Origin: Bacillota bacterium
Lineage (GTDB): Bacteria > Bacillota > Bacilli > Paenibacillales > NBRC-103111
Direction of reading: 5' to 3'
Length of the DNA stretch: 64,000 nt
Assembly (NCBI GenBank): GCA_023388055.1
Contig: JAEWGW010000019.1
Location: 248,001-312,000, forward strand
Below, one piece after another: positions 36,820 to 45,313 of this stretch (its first letter is position 1; every line of letters begins with the position of its first letter). Under the pieces are notes generated by a model that made no database searches, was not told the DNA's origin, and was given only the letters and a program-made list of their open reading frames with translations. Made by a program: the position numbers and the translations under genes.

Positions 36820-37614
36820 CTAGAGGGGATGCCGGTTCTGCTGCCTGTATTCGCTGGGGGAGATGCCGTAGCACTTGCGGAACATCCGGCTGAAGTGGGT
36901 ATAGCTGGTGAACCCGCAGGCGAAGGCTGCTTCCTCCAGGGTAACGTTGTCGTAGAGAATATGCTCCCGGGCATGGTTCAGCCGCATCAGTATGGCGTAA
37001 TCCATTACGGAGCAGCCGTAGGCCTCCTTAAACAGCTCCGATGCCCGTGAGATTCCCAAGCCCCCGTGGGAGGCAATCTGCTTCAAGGTCATAGGCTGGG
37101 CCGAATGGGCTTCCATGTAGCTTTTCATTCGGGCTGCTGCCCGGGGGATGGGATGGGAGGAATAGGGGGAGAGACTGCGGCGGACGGACAGGAGCAGGAG
37201 CCGGCCCAGATAATCCTGGGTTTCCGCATCCTGGTCGCGCAGTCTGCGGAACTCATAAACCAGATTTTTGAAGAGATTCAGGAACGGCTCATCCTGGCCC
37301 AGCTGGAGCTTGCGCTTAAAGTCCCCCTCCAGCCAATGGAGAGGTTCGCCCACGGTGCAGGACATATAATAATCTGCGCAGCGCACCGCCTTTTGTCCGT
37401 CAGGCAGCCCGGTCTCCAGCATATAGCTGTCCCCAGGTGCGGCAACCATCAGATCGCCGGGGGCATATTCCTGCGGCACCCCATTTAAGTGAATGCGGCT
37501 TTTTCCCTCCGCCTGGAAACGGAGCAAATAGTGGGGCAACAGCCGCCGGGAGGAATAGGGTTTGGTGTGAATGGAATACCCGCAGGCTATAACCGTACAG
37601 GGTGATATTTGCAT
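36820..37614 (-). CDS. AraC-family transcriptional regulator
   Basis: The ATG at 37612-37614 (MQISPCTVIACGY) is chosen for its GGAGGGAG site. The 264-residue product has a cupin-like sugar-sensing N-terminal half (HLNGVPQEYAPGDLMVAAPG) and an AraC C-terminal domain with two helix-turn-helix units (LKQIASHGGLGISRASELFK and the end motif FTSYTHFSRMFRKCYGISPSEYR). It is divergent from the isomerase and oxidoreductase genes (37752-39666), its probable targets. Confidence 0.85.
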   Translation of the reverse strand: MQISPCTVIACGYSIHTKPYSSRRLLPHYLLRFQAEGKSRIHLNGVPQEYAPGDLMVAAPGDSYMLETGLPDGQKAVRCADYYMSCTVGEPLHWLEGDFKRKLQLGQDEPFLNLFKNLVYEFRRLRDQDAETQDYLGRLLLLSVRRSLSPYSSHPIPRAAARMKSYMEAHSAQPMTLKQIASHGGLGISRASELFKEAYGCSVMDYAILMRLNHAREHILYDNVTLEEAAFACGFTSYTHFSRMFRKCYGISPSEYRQQNRHPL

Positions 37615-37751
37615 GGATAAGGCTCCCTCCTGCATAAATAATCGGAAGATATGACAACCTGGCGGAAGATCGTTTCTGTTCAACCTGCCCAGGGTTTTTT
37701 TATAATAATAAGGGAAAATGAAAACGGTCGCAATCATTGGGGAGCTGGACG

Positions 37752-38513
37752 ATGAAAAGCAAAACGGCTGTGCAGCTGTACACACTGCGGGAGGAATGCC
37801 AGGCAGATTTTCCTTATGTGCTGAGGGAATTGAAGCGAATGGGGTGGGGCGGAGTACAATTTGCCGGCTATCACAGCAGCGAGCCCGAAGAGCTGGCAGC
37901 TATTCTGAAGGAGCTGAACCTGCAAACGGCGGGTTTGCATGTGGGGTATAACCGGTTTGTGGAGGAGCTGGACACGCTGGTCCAAGAAGCGCGGATTCTG
38001 GGTACCAAGGACTTGGTCTGTCCGGCCATTCCGGCAGATTTGCGTACTCCCGCAGGGTATATGGAGGTCCGCAGGGTGTTGAATGAAGCCGCCGCCCGGC
38101 TGAAAAGAGAGGGGATGCGGCTTAGCTACCACAATCATGCCTTCGAATTTGAGACCCTGGTAGAGGGGCGGACGGCGCTGGAATATCTCCTGGACCTGTG
38201 CCCCGAAAATCTGGTGCTGGCGGAGCTGGATGTGTATTGGGTGAAAAAGGGCGGGTATGATCCCGTGGCTTATTTGGCCCCATATCAAAACCGTATGCCC
38301 ATTATCCATCTGAAGGATATGACCCGGGATGAGGAGCAGACCTTCGCTGAGATCGGGGAGGGTTCCATTGATTTTAAGCCGATCCTGAAGTGGGGTGAGG
38401 CCAATGGGGTGGAATGGTATGTGGTGGAGCAGGACCATTGCAGCCGCTCACCTATGGATTGTGTTGAAACAAGCTGGAGAAATCTGTCCCGGCTAATGAA
38501 GGGCCTTCTGTGA
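37752..38513 (+). CDS. Sugar phosphate isomerase/epimerase (AP endonuclease family 2 fold)
   Basis: Starting at the ATG of 37752 (MKSKTAVQLYTLREEC), the 253-residue protein is a TIM-barrel of the xylose isomerase-like family. Metal-binding residues are visible in LSYHNHAFEFE (Glu), LAELDVYWVKKGG (Asp) and MPIIHLKDM (His). Members act on sugars, inositols or keto-sugars. It lies 85 bases before a Gfo/Idh/MocA oxidoreductase in the same direction, which often works in the same pathway, and opposite an AraC regulator. Confidence 0.83.
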   Translation: MKSKTAVQLYTLREECQADFPYVLRELKRMGWGGVQFAGYHSSEPEELAAILKELNLQTAGLHVGYNRFVEELDTLVQEARILGTKDLVCPAIPADLRTPAGYMEVRRVLNEAAARLKREGMRLSYHNHAFEFETLVEGRTALEYLLDLCPENLVLAELDVYWVKKGGYDPVAYLAPYQNRMPIIHLKDMTRDEEQTFAEIGEGSIDFKPILKWGEANGVEWYVVEQDHCSRSPMDCVETSWRNLSRLMKGLL

Positions 38514-38598
38514 CACTTCATTGGTCATCGGTGCGGAGCGAACCGCAGCACGAATGGTTTCATTAAAGAAGTGCATTCCTAAAGGGGGAAAAAGAATC

Positions 38599-39666
38599 AT
38601 GGGCAAAAAGCTAAGAGTAGGCGTTGTAGGTACGGGCAATATCTTTGTGTCGGCGCATCTGGAGCCGCTGCTGCTGCATACAGAGCTTGAGGTAGTGGCC
38701 CTTTGTGATATCAAACGGGAGAAGGCGGAGCGGATCGCCTCAGAGCACCACATCCCGTTCGTATATGCTGATTACCGGGAGATGCTGGCGGAGCAGGAGT
38801 TGGATATCGTGGACATCTGCACACCCAACCTGCTCCATTCGCAGGTGGCGGTAGCGGCTCTGCAGGCAGGGGCGCATGTGTTTTGCGAAAAGCCGGATGC
38901 GGTCAGTCCGGAGGAGGCACAGCGGATGGCGGATGCCGCCGTGGAAGCGGGCAAACATCTGATGGTGATGCGGAACAACCGGTTTTCACCCCAGGCTCAA
39001 TTTTTGAAGCGGTATATCGAGGAAGGCCATGCAGGCGAGATTTATACCGGACGCTGCGGCTGGCTCCGCCGGAGAGGCATACCGGGAAAGGGCGGCTGGT
39101 TTACCACCAAGGAGCTGTCCGGCGGAGGGCCGCTGATTGACCTGGGTGTCCATTTTATTGACTTGGCCATTTGGCTGATGGGCAATCCCCGTCCGGTAGC
39201 CGTCAGCGGCGCCACCTACACCAAGTTTGCCAACAATGAGCTGTCCGACTCCATTCACAGCAGCTTCGGGGAAAAGCAGGAAAACGGCATCTTCGACGTG
39301 GAGGATCTGGCTACCGGCTTCATCCGCTTCGATAATGGCGCCACGCTCCAGCTTGAATTCAGCTGGGCCTCCAATGTGGGGGAGGAGATGAACTTCGTCG
39401 AGCTGCGCGGTACGAAAGCGGGAGCCAGCATCAAAAAAGGGGAGCTGGGCGTATTTACTGAAACCGCGGGCCAGCTGACAGATCTGGTGCCTGTATTTAA
39501 GGGCAATCAGGGCCACGGCAATCATGGCAAACATCTGTATCATTTCGTCGACTGCATTCAAGGAAGGGCCACTCCCATCAACACCCCGGCCCAGGGCGTG
39601 GATATGATCAGGATATTGTCCGCCATCTACGAATCCGCCGCCGCAGGCAAGGAGATCCGGCTGTAG
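38599..39666 (+). CDS. Gfo/Idh/MocA family NAD(P)-dependent oxidoreductase
   Basis: The ATG at 38599 follows AAAGGGGG. The 355-residue protein has an N-terminal Rossmann fold with VGVVGTGNIF, the family EKP motif (HVFCEKPDAVSPEEAQ) near residue 97, and a C-terminal substrate domain with GGGPLIDLGVHFIDLAIW, which supplies the catalytic histidine. It oxidises or reduces a sugar or cyclitol. It probably acts with the isomerase encoded upstream, under the divergent AraC protein. Confidence 0.87.
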   Translation: MGKKLRVGVVGTGNIFVSAHLEPLLLHTELEVVALCDIKREKAERIASEHHIPFVYADYREMLAEQELDIVDICTPNLLHSQVAVAALQAGAHVFCEKPDAVSPEEAQRMADAAVEAGKHLMVMRNNRFSPQAQFLKRYIEEGHAGEIYTGRCGWLRRRGIPGKGGWFTTKELSGGGPLIDLGVHFIDLAIWLMGNPRPVAVSGATYTKFANNELSDSIHSSFGEKQENGIFDVEDLATGFIRFDNGATLQLEFSWASNVGEEMNFVELRGTKAGASIKKGELGVFTETAGQLTDLVPVFKGNQGHGNHGKHLYHFVDCIQGRATPINTPAQGVDMIRILSAIYESAAAGKEIRL

Positions 39667-39686
39667 GCAGCAGCTCGCTGTATAAG

Positions 39687-39762
39687 AAAAGCGCTGTTTT
39701 CCCTTAGGAGCTGCGAGTACTTATTTCGTCGCAGTCTCTTTGTGAGGGTAGCAGCGCTTTTT
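39687..39762. terminator. Long bidirectional terminator
   Basis: AAAAGCGCTG...CCCT...GAGCTGCGA is inverted against TCGCAGTCTC...AGGG...CAGCGCTTTTT, giving a stem of about 30 bp with mismatches between two convergent genes. Confidence 0.7.
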
Positions 39763-39775
39763 GCGAAACATCGTT

Positions 39776-40555
39776 TTATGCGGCGGTAACCGCAGATGTA
39801 AATTCCTTGCGCGGCTGCAGGAGAAGCCAGATACAGGAGAACAGCAGAGCGGCTACCACCAGACTGTCAAACAGCATGGAGGCCTGGTCCTTCACCAAGA
39901 ATTGTGTGAAATTATGCAGGAAGTGAAAGGCGATAAGCGGAAGCAGGGTTTTGTGCCGCACGTACAACAGCGAAAGGGACAGACCCACCAAGAAGGCGTA
40001 AGCCAGCTGCAGCAGGGTGGCGGCCAGATCCTGCCCGCCCATCAGATTAAGCAGATGGGTAAGGGAGAAGAGCAAGCTGGAGGTGAGAACAGCGATACGA
40101 ATGCCTTTTTGCAGCAGGATATTCAGGATCAGCCCGCGGTAAACGGTCTCCTCCACAAAACCCACCAGCAGGGCCAGACCCAGCAGTCCGATCCATTGTA
40201 TAGCCGAAACTTCCCGGAAGCCGTTGGTCAATCCGTTGGTGATAACCAGAAGCACATCCGCCACCAGCGGCAGATAAAAGAGCAGCTCCTTGCGCGGGAT
40301 GGAACCGAAGCTGCGGAAGCCGTAACGGGTGTAGCGTTTGCCGGTCAGCATATACAGGAGCACCAGGACGGCGATGGGAGCAAAAGCATATGGAACCGGC
40401 GACTGGCTGGTTTTTTCCGTAATGGTGAGATAGGCTCCTGCGGCAAACAGGGCGAAAAACAGCATCACCTCAATCAGAACCACAGCCAGTACCGGGTGTT
40501 TTCCGGTAAAGCCGGACAATCCTTGTTTTTTTGTTGGTTGCACGTTATTCATCAT
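39776..40555 (-). CDS. CPBP-family intramembrane metalloprotease
   Basis: The start at 40555 (MMNNVQPTKKQG) follows a GGAGGAGAAC site inside the end of the PadR gene. The 259-residue polytopic protein carries the CPBP/Abi motifs in order: FVEETVYRG (EExxxR), FSLTHLLNL (FxxxH) and HFLHNF (HxxxN). Such proteases process prenyl proteins or bacteriocins or give self-immunity; the role here is unknown. It overlaps and is coupled to the upstream PadR gene, which is likely its regulator. Confidence 0.85.
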   Translation of the reverse strand: MMNNVQPTKKQGLSGFTGKHPVLAVVLIEVMLFFALFAAGAYLTITEKTSQSPVPYAFAPIAVLVLLYMLTGKRYTRYGFRSFGSIPRKELLFYLPLVADVLLVITNGLTNGFREVSAIQWIGLLGLALLVGFVEETVYRGLILNILLQKGIRIAVLTSSLLFSLTHLLNLMGGQDLAATLLQLAYAFLVGLSLSLLYVRHKTLLPLIAFHFLHNFTQFLVKDQASMLFDSLVVAALLFSCIWLLLQPRKEFTSAVTAA

Positions 40556-41120
40556 GGTTCTCCTCCACAGCGGCACTTTGGTCCGCATTATAATCCTTCT
40601 CTAGTTCCTTCTCCCGCAAATCCCCCAGCCACCGCTCGGCCATCTCCAGATAGCGGAAGCCGTAGGTCAGCACCGACAGCCGGTAGCGGTAATCCTCCGG
40701 ATTGTCCAGTTCTTCGGTTTCCTTATCCACGATCTGTTTGACTACGGCAAGCCGTCCAAGCTCCTCCCGCAACGATCCATGGAAGGCGGCAAGCCGTTCC
40801 CTCCGCAAGGAGTCCTCCAAATAATCGTAGAAAAAAAACTTCAGCAGATGTTCGTTGCGGTTGCGGGTTAGGGGCTCTCCCAGCCATTCCAGAAACTGTT
40901 TGCGGCCTGGTGTCTCCAGCGTGTACAACTTTTTGTTTTTGGCACCGTTCGATTCCACCAGTGAGACTGCTCCCTGCTCAGCAAGCCGTTTCAAGGCGGG
41001 ATAAAGACTGCCATAGCTGGCCGTATAGAAGAAGCCGACGGATTGCTCGATGACGCTCTTCAAGCCGTAGCCGGTTTGGGGACCTTCCATTAATATGCCA
41101 AGGATCACATTATCGATCAT
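40545..41120 (-). CDS. PadR-family transcriptional regulator
   Basis: A 191-residue regulator. A winged-helix domain spans residues 1-80 (ILGILMEGPQTGYGLKSVIE ... GSLYPALKRLAEQGAV), followed by a helical dimer domain that contains EHLLKFFFYDYLED. PadR proteins repress their own operon and release it with a ligand. It sits first in a two-gene operon with the CPBP protease. An imperfect 24-bp palindrome 17 bases upstream is a likely operator. Confidence 0.88.
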   Translation of the reverse strand: MIDNVILGILMEGPQTGYGLKSVIEQSVGFFYTASYGSLYPALKRLAEQGAVSLVESNGAKNKKLYTLETPGRKQFLEWLGEPLTRNRNEHLLKFFFYDYLEDSLRRERLAAFHGSLREELGRLAVVKQIVDKETEELDNPEDYRYRLSVLTYGFRYLEMAERWLGDLREKELEKDYNADQSAAVEENHDE

Positions 41121-41136
41121 GTTTAGGCTCCTTCAT

Positions 41137-41160
41137 ATCAAGTCGATATATCGAGTTGAT
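41137..41160. promoter_or_regulatory. Candidate PadR operator
   Basis: ATCAA-g-TCGATATATCGA-g-TTGAT is symmetric except for one base pair position, and lies just upstream of the PadR gene ATG. Confidence 0.5.
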
Positions 41161-41223
41161 ACTATTATTATCCGGACAGTATCATTTTGTCAACAATTAA
41201 TAAGATAAGGTTGTCCATAAACG

Positions 41224-41253
41224 AAAAAGCCGCCCCTTCAAAGGGACAGCTTT
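41224..41253 (-). terminator. Terminator candidate downstream of the LTA synthase
   Basis: On the minus strand AAAGCTGTCCC-tttga-AGGGGCGGCTTT is followed by TTCG. The rest of 41254-41413 holds no recognised gene. Confidence 0.55.
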
Positions 41254-41413
41254 GGTGTAAAAAAGCCACTCATGCTGGGGTTCCCGCTGCATCGAAGACC
41301 GATGAAATGTCAGTGAAGGCCCTCAAACCGGCTTTGCCGATTTCGAGGCTTCCATAACACATCCAGCCTGCGGCAGGGACCATGTTATTTCAGGGCAGCG
41401 GTATGCGGTGGTT

Positions 41414-43375
41414 TTATTCCTCTTCCTTCACAGCGGCGAGGGTATTGTAGTTGGCCATAGGCTCCTTGGTCAAAAACGGCGCATCCACATAACGGGACAG
41501 ATAGTTGTCACCGAAAAGGATGTCATACTGCAGCAGCCGGTATTGCTCCACCAGCTCCTCAGAGCCGGGGGGAACCGTGCGGGAGAGTGCTCCGGACGGT
41601 TCCGCCGTCAGGTTGCGGATCAGACCCGGCACAGACCGGTAGAGCTTGGAGCCGAGGGCGAATTGCCCCTCCGGCTTCATACCGAGTGTATCCAGCACAT
41701 ACGCACCCAGAAAAGAAGCGCTGATGGTATTCACCTGCTGTTCCTCCGCAGCGGCAAAATTGGACCAGGTGACAAACGGGATGCTGCGCAAGTTTTTGTA
41801 TTCCGTGAGGCTCCAGTCTGCTGGCTTGCCAGATTGGACAAAACCTGCCTGGCGGTACAGGTCGTACTCTAACCCCAGAGTGGGCAGATGATCGCCGTAG
41901 AAAACAATATAGGTTGGTTCGTCAGCCTGGGCAAAATGCTCCACCAGCCGCTTCAAGGCCTGGTCGGCATAATGGGCACCTTGGGCGTAGGTCTCCAGCA
42001 TATCGCGGGCATCCTCTGTTAAATCTCCCTCCACCTTAAAGGTATTGCCAGACGGATAACGGTTTTTATCCGTATAAGGGGCATGATTCTGCATGGTTAC
42101 CGCATAAATAAATACCGGGTCCTCACTTTGGTCGATCTCATGAATGATGCTGTCGGCAATTTCGTTGTCGGAAATATAAAGGCCGTTGTATTCGGGGTTG
42201 ATGAAGCCATCCTTGCTCTTAAAGCCTTCGAAGCCCAACTCCTTGTAAACACCCTCACGGTTCCAGAACCAGCCGTCGTAGGTATGGATGCCAAGACTCC
42301 GGTAGCCTTTTGTTTCAAAATAACTGGCCAGGCTGGGGACACTGCCGTTGACATATTGCAAATACGGCACGGAGCCAGCAGGCATAAAGGACATGGAAAG
42401 ACCGGTGAGAACCTCAAACTCCACGTTGCTGGTGCCCCCTCCGAATTGGGGGGACAGCATGGTGCCGGAGGGATAGCTTTGCTGCAGCTGATGAAGCGTC
42501 GGCACCGGATCGGCGCTGAAGGAGACATTGGAAAGCACGGTAGGGTCCCAGAACGCCTCGCTCATGATGAACACCACGTTGGGGCGTTTCTGCGGAGCCG
42601 CGGTTTCCTTGCCGTCCGTCTGGCTGAAGGCGGGTACGGCCTCGCCGGAAGTATCGGCGGTTAAGCCCTGGGCCAGTGACGCCATCTTGTCCGCACTGTA
42701 GTCCTCCGGCTCGGGGACCTGGGCATTCTGCACATTCAAGGTAAAGGCCAGGAGCAATCCGTTGCTGTCGTAATTGGCCTGCTGGCTCCAGATAGTATCA
42801 TCCACTCCTGCCTTGGCTACTCTTTCCTTAGCCCAGGACACCTGAAGACCGAAGGACAGCAATACGGCCAGGGAAACGGCTCCGAGAATTCCGCGGCTGA
42901 TCCATGAAACCACCAGCCGGCTTTTGAGCTTGCGGTGGAGGTAGACCAGACTGCCCAAAGCAGCCAGGATTACCGCCAGCTTCAGCAGATCCTGGGCACC
43001 TGTAAACAGCGGCCCTACGTCCATTCCTTCTTTGTTGAGGATAATATCCCAAGGGAAGAAGGGTTCACCCACCAGCATGCTTTTGTAATAATTGATGAAG
43101 GCCATCACCGACAGCAGCACTGCCGCCGCGCCAACAGCTAGAAAAACCGATCCGATCAGGCTATAAAATAAAATCAGGGCGCTGCCGCTAATGAGTGCGT
43201 TCAAGGCATAAATAGAAGTATTCCGGCGGATCCAGTCCAGGGTTTCCCACAGAGAGCCTCTGCTAATCCACTCGACTCCGATGCTGAGAAGACAAGAGGA
43301 GAGCAGAAGGGCGGTTCCGATAAATAATGATTTTGCCAGACGTTTCCTCCCTAGAGGTAAAGTTTGGCGGTTCAT
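41414..43375 (-). CDS. LTA synthase-family phosphoglycerol transferase
   Basis: A 653-residue membrane enzyme with about five N-terminal helices (residues 15-195) and an extracellular sulfatase-like domain. The metal site glutamate is in VVFIMSEAFWD and the catalytic threonine in FGGGTSNVEFEVLTG; FYGDHLP supplies more metal ligands. LtaS-type enzymes polymerise glycerol phosphate from phosphatidylglycerol into lipoteichoic acid. The C-terminus is longer than in YqgS-type homologues. It is a single gene. Confidence 0.87.
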   Translation of the reverse strand: MNRQTLPLGRKRLAKSLFIGTALLLSSCLLSIGVEWISRGSLWETLDWIRRNTSIYALNALISGSALILFYSLIGSVFLAVGAAAVLLSVMAFINYYKSMLVGEPFFPWDIILNKEGMDVGPLFTGAQDLLKLAVILAALGSLVYLHRKLKSRLVVSWISRGILGAVSLAVLLSFGLQVSWAKERVAKAGVDDTIWSQQANYDSNGLLLAFTLNVQNAQVPEPEDYSADKMASLAQGLTADTSGEAVPAFSQTDGKETAAPQKRPNVVFIMSEAFWDPTVLSNVSFSADPVPTLHQLQQSYPSGTMLSPQFGGGTSNVEFEVLTGLSMSFMPAGSVPYLQYVNGSVPSLASYFETKGYRSLGIHTYDGWFWNREGVYKELGFEGFKSKDGFINPEYNGLYISDNEIADSIIHEIDQSEDPVFIYAVTMQNHAPYTDKNRYPSGNTFKVEGDLTEDARDMLETYAQGAHYADQALKRLVEHFAQADEPTYIVFYGDHLPTLGLEYDLYRQAGFVQSGKPADWSLTEYKNLRSIPFVTWSNFAAAEEQQVNTISASFLGAYVLDTLGMKPEGQFALGSKLYRSVPGLIRNLTAEPSGALSRTVPPGSEELVEQYRLLQYDILFGDNYLSRYVDAPFLTKEPMANYNTLAAVKEEE

Positions 43376-43562
43376 AAAGGGTTCGCTCCTTCCTCGTACA
43401 TATGATTATTACCCCATGGTAACAAGGGGGTTTGAATAATTCATGAAGCAAAAGTAAAGAAATTCTTAATTTTTTGTGAAGATGTTTCGTTGGTCAGGAG
43501 GCGTTAGTACACAAAGAAAATCGGGTAAGATAAGCGTATAGAGATATGAGGAGGAATGAATC

Positions 43563-43874
43563 ATGGATCAAGAGGGGATTCGTCATGTGGTGCAGTTCAC
43601 GTTGAAGCATAAGCCGGACTCGGCTGAGGCGAGGGCGTTTCTGGAGGAGGGAAGGAAGTCGCTTTCATCTATTCCTGTGGTCAAGTTTTTTGAGGTTCTG
43701 CGCCAAGTCAGCAGCAAGAACAAATTTGATTTCGCCTTCTCGATGGAATTCCTGACGCAGGCGGATTATGAGGCATATGACCGCCATCCTGTCCATGTGC
43801 AGTTTGTGGAGGAATTTTGGAAGCGGGAAGTGGAGGATTTCCTTGAAACCGATTTGAAAATTTGGAAGGATTAA
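43563..43874 (+). CDS. Dabb-family stress-response protein
   Basis: A 103-residue single-domain protein of the stress-responsive alpha-beta barrel (Dabb) family: it begins MDQEGIRHVVQFTLKH and contains FDFAFSMEFLTQADYEAY and HPVHVQFVEEFW. The fold is a dimeric ferredoxin-like barrel. AGGAGG precedes the ATG. GTTAGT (43503) and GGGTAA (43523) with a 14-bp spacer loosely resemble a sigma-B promoter, but a sigma-A reading is equally possible. Function unknown. Confidence 0.78.
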   Translation: MDQEGIRHVVQFTLKHKPDSAEARAFLEEGRKSLSSIPVVKFFEVLRQVSSKNKFDFAFSMEFLTQADYEAYDRHPVHVQFVEEFWKREVEDFLETDLKIWKD

Positions 43875-43928
43875 AACGCAACTCTTTGGTACAAGACTGC
43901 GTCTAATGGATAACCTCCCAAAACAAAG

Positions 43929-43958
43929 AAAAACCTGAGGAGTGTCCTCAGGTTTTTT
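43929..43958 (+). terminator. Terminator of the Dabb gene
   Basis: AAAACCTGAGGA-gtg-TCCTCAGGTTTTTT, a perfect stem with a T run. Confidence 0.8.
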
Positions 43959-43967
43959 GGGTCGGGG

Positions 43968-44039
43968 TTGAAAAAGATTGTGGGCTATGTTACAATTATA
44001 TTCTCATTCATCAATCGTTTGCATATCATTATTATCATA
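43968..44039 (+). promoter_or_regulatory. Promoter of the sigma factor gene with Fur-like element
   Basis: TTGAAA (43968-43973), 17 bases and TACAAT (43991-43996) form a sigma-A-type promoter. ATATCATTATTATCA (44023-44037) matches the Fur consensus at 11 of 14 positions, with one half-site perfect. The leader before the start codon is about 160 bases. Confidence 0.45.
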
Positions 44040-44162
44040 GCACTTATCGAAATGATTGTCAAGGAACGTTCTTGTGTCATTTCAAGAGCCGCATCATGGG
44101 ATGTCTGCAGCAAGGGGTCGTAAATAGAACGGGAAGCCCACATTCCCACATGGAGGAAGTGC

Positions 44163-45173
44163 ATGCCAATGGTGAACCACACGGATACAGGCCAGGAGCA
44201 TATAGACAAAAAAGGCCTGATGGAGCTGGATTTATCAAGTCAAACACGGGATCTCTCCGCTTTGGAGCAGCTTGAGCCGGCCAAGCATGAGCTGGAGGAT
44301 GAGGAGCTTATCCCTCTTGACGAGGAACTGCTGTTGCCCGCCGATGTGAAGATTGATGATCCGGTGCGGCTTTATTTGAAGGAAATCGGCCGTGTGCCGC
44401 TTTTGAAAACCCAGCAGGAAATTGAGCTGGCCAAACGGATTGAGCAAGGGGACGAGGAAGCGAAGAAGCAGCTGGCGGAAGCCAATCTCCGGCTTGTGGT
44501 CAGCATTGCCCGCCGTTATATCGGCCGCGGCATGCTGTTCCTGGATCTGATCCAGGAAGGGAACCTGGGTTTGATTAAGGCTGTGGATAAATTCGACCAT
44601 TCCATGGGCTTCAAATTCAGCACTTATGCCACATGGTGGATCAGACAGGCCATTACCCGGGCAATAGCCGATCAGGCCCGCACTATCCGGATTCCTGTGC
44701 ATATGGTGGAGACGCTGAACAAGTTTGTCCGCGTATCCCGTCAGCTGCTGCAGGATCTAGGCAGGGAGCCTACGGAAGAGGAAATCGCCAAGGAGATGGG
44801 TGTCACCGTAGAGAAGATTCAGGAGATCAAAAAAATCGGCCAGGACCCGGTATCGCTGGATACCCCGATCGGTGAGGAAAACGACTCCCTCCTGGGTGAT
44901 TTCATAGAAGATAAGGATGCATTGGCTCCGGCGGATTCCGCTGCGTTCAAGCTCCTGAAGGAGCAGCTGGAGGATGTGCTGGATACACTGACGGAGAGGG
45001 AGGAGAATGTGCTCCGGCTTCGTTTCGGCTTGGACGACGGCAGAACCCGGACACTGGAGGAAGTGGGCCAGGTGTTCGGTGTTACCCGGGAGCGGATCCG
45101 GCAGATTGAGGCCAAGGCGCTCCGCAAGCTCCGCCACCCCAGCCGCAGCAAACGTCTTAAGGATTTTCTGTAA
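44163..45173 (+). CDS. RpoD-type sigma factor lacking a normal region 1.1
   Basis: A 336-residue primary-type sigma factor. A short acidic head (about 60 residues) replaces region 1.1. Region 1.2 begins at DDPVRLYLKEIGRVPLL. Regions 2 and 3 contain TYATWWIRQAITRAIADQ, and region 4.2 ends with GVTRERIRQIEAKALRKLRH, all nearly identical to Bacillus SigA (371 residues). It should recognise ordinary sigma-A promoters. There is no adjacent dnaG, which is the usual neighbour of the housekeeping rpoD, so this is probably a second copy. GGAGGA precedes the ATG. Confidence 0.85.
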   Translation: MPMVNHTDTGQEHIDKKGLMELDLSSQTRDLSALEQLEPAKHELEDEELIPLDEELLLPADVKIDDPVRLYLKEIGRVPLLKTQQEIELAKRIEQGDEEAKKQLAEANLRLVVSIARRYIGRGMLFLDLIQEGNLGLIKAVDKFDHSMGFKFSTYATWWIRQAITRAIADQARTIRIPVHMVETLNKFVRVSRQLLQDLGREPTEEEIAKEMGVTVEKIQEIKKIGQDPVSLDTPIGEENDSLLGDFIEDKDALAPADSAAFKLLKEQLEDVLDTLTEREENVLRLRFGLDDGRTRTLEEVGQVFGVTRERIRQIEAKALRKLRHPSRSKRLKDFL

Positions 45174-45195
45174 CCAACCGGTTTCTTTTATATAA

Positions 45196-45226
45196 GCCGC
45201 GGGCATATACGCCTGCGGTTTTTTTT
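45196..45226 (+). terminator. Terminator of the sigma factor gene
   Basis: CCGCGGGC-atatac-GCCTGCGG followed by eight Ts. Confidence 0.75.
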
Positions 45227-45243
45227 GCTTCTGTGCGGAATAC

Positions 45244-45271
45244 TTGTGCGCAGCGGGTAACCGGATATAAT
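45244..45271 (+). promoter_or_regulatory. Promoter of the cardiolipin synthase gene
   Basis: TTGTGC (45244-45249), 16 bases and TATAAT (45266-45271). Confidence 0.55.
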
Positions 45272-45313
45272 AAATACATCTGGATTGTATCAAGCAGCAG
45301 GGATGGTGGGTGC

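Noticed and set aside
39761..40741. 326-codon plus-strand frame opposite the CPBP protease gene
   Set aside because: The minus strand has all three CPBP motifs; the plus frame is glutamine-rich filler without a start signal.
43503..43528. Possible sigma-B promoter before the Dabb gene
   Set aside because: The -10-like GGGTAA is good but the -35-like GTTAGT matches only half of the consensus, so it is not listed as a feature.
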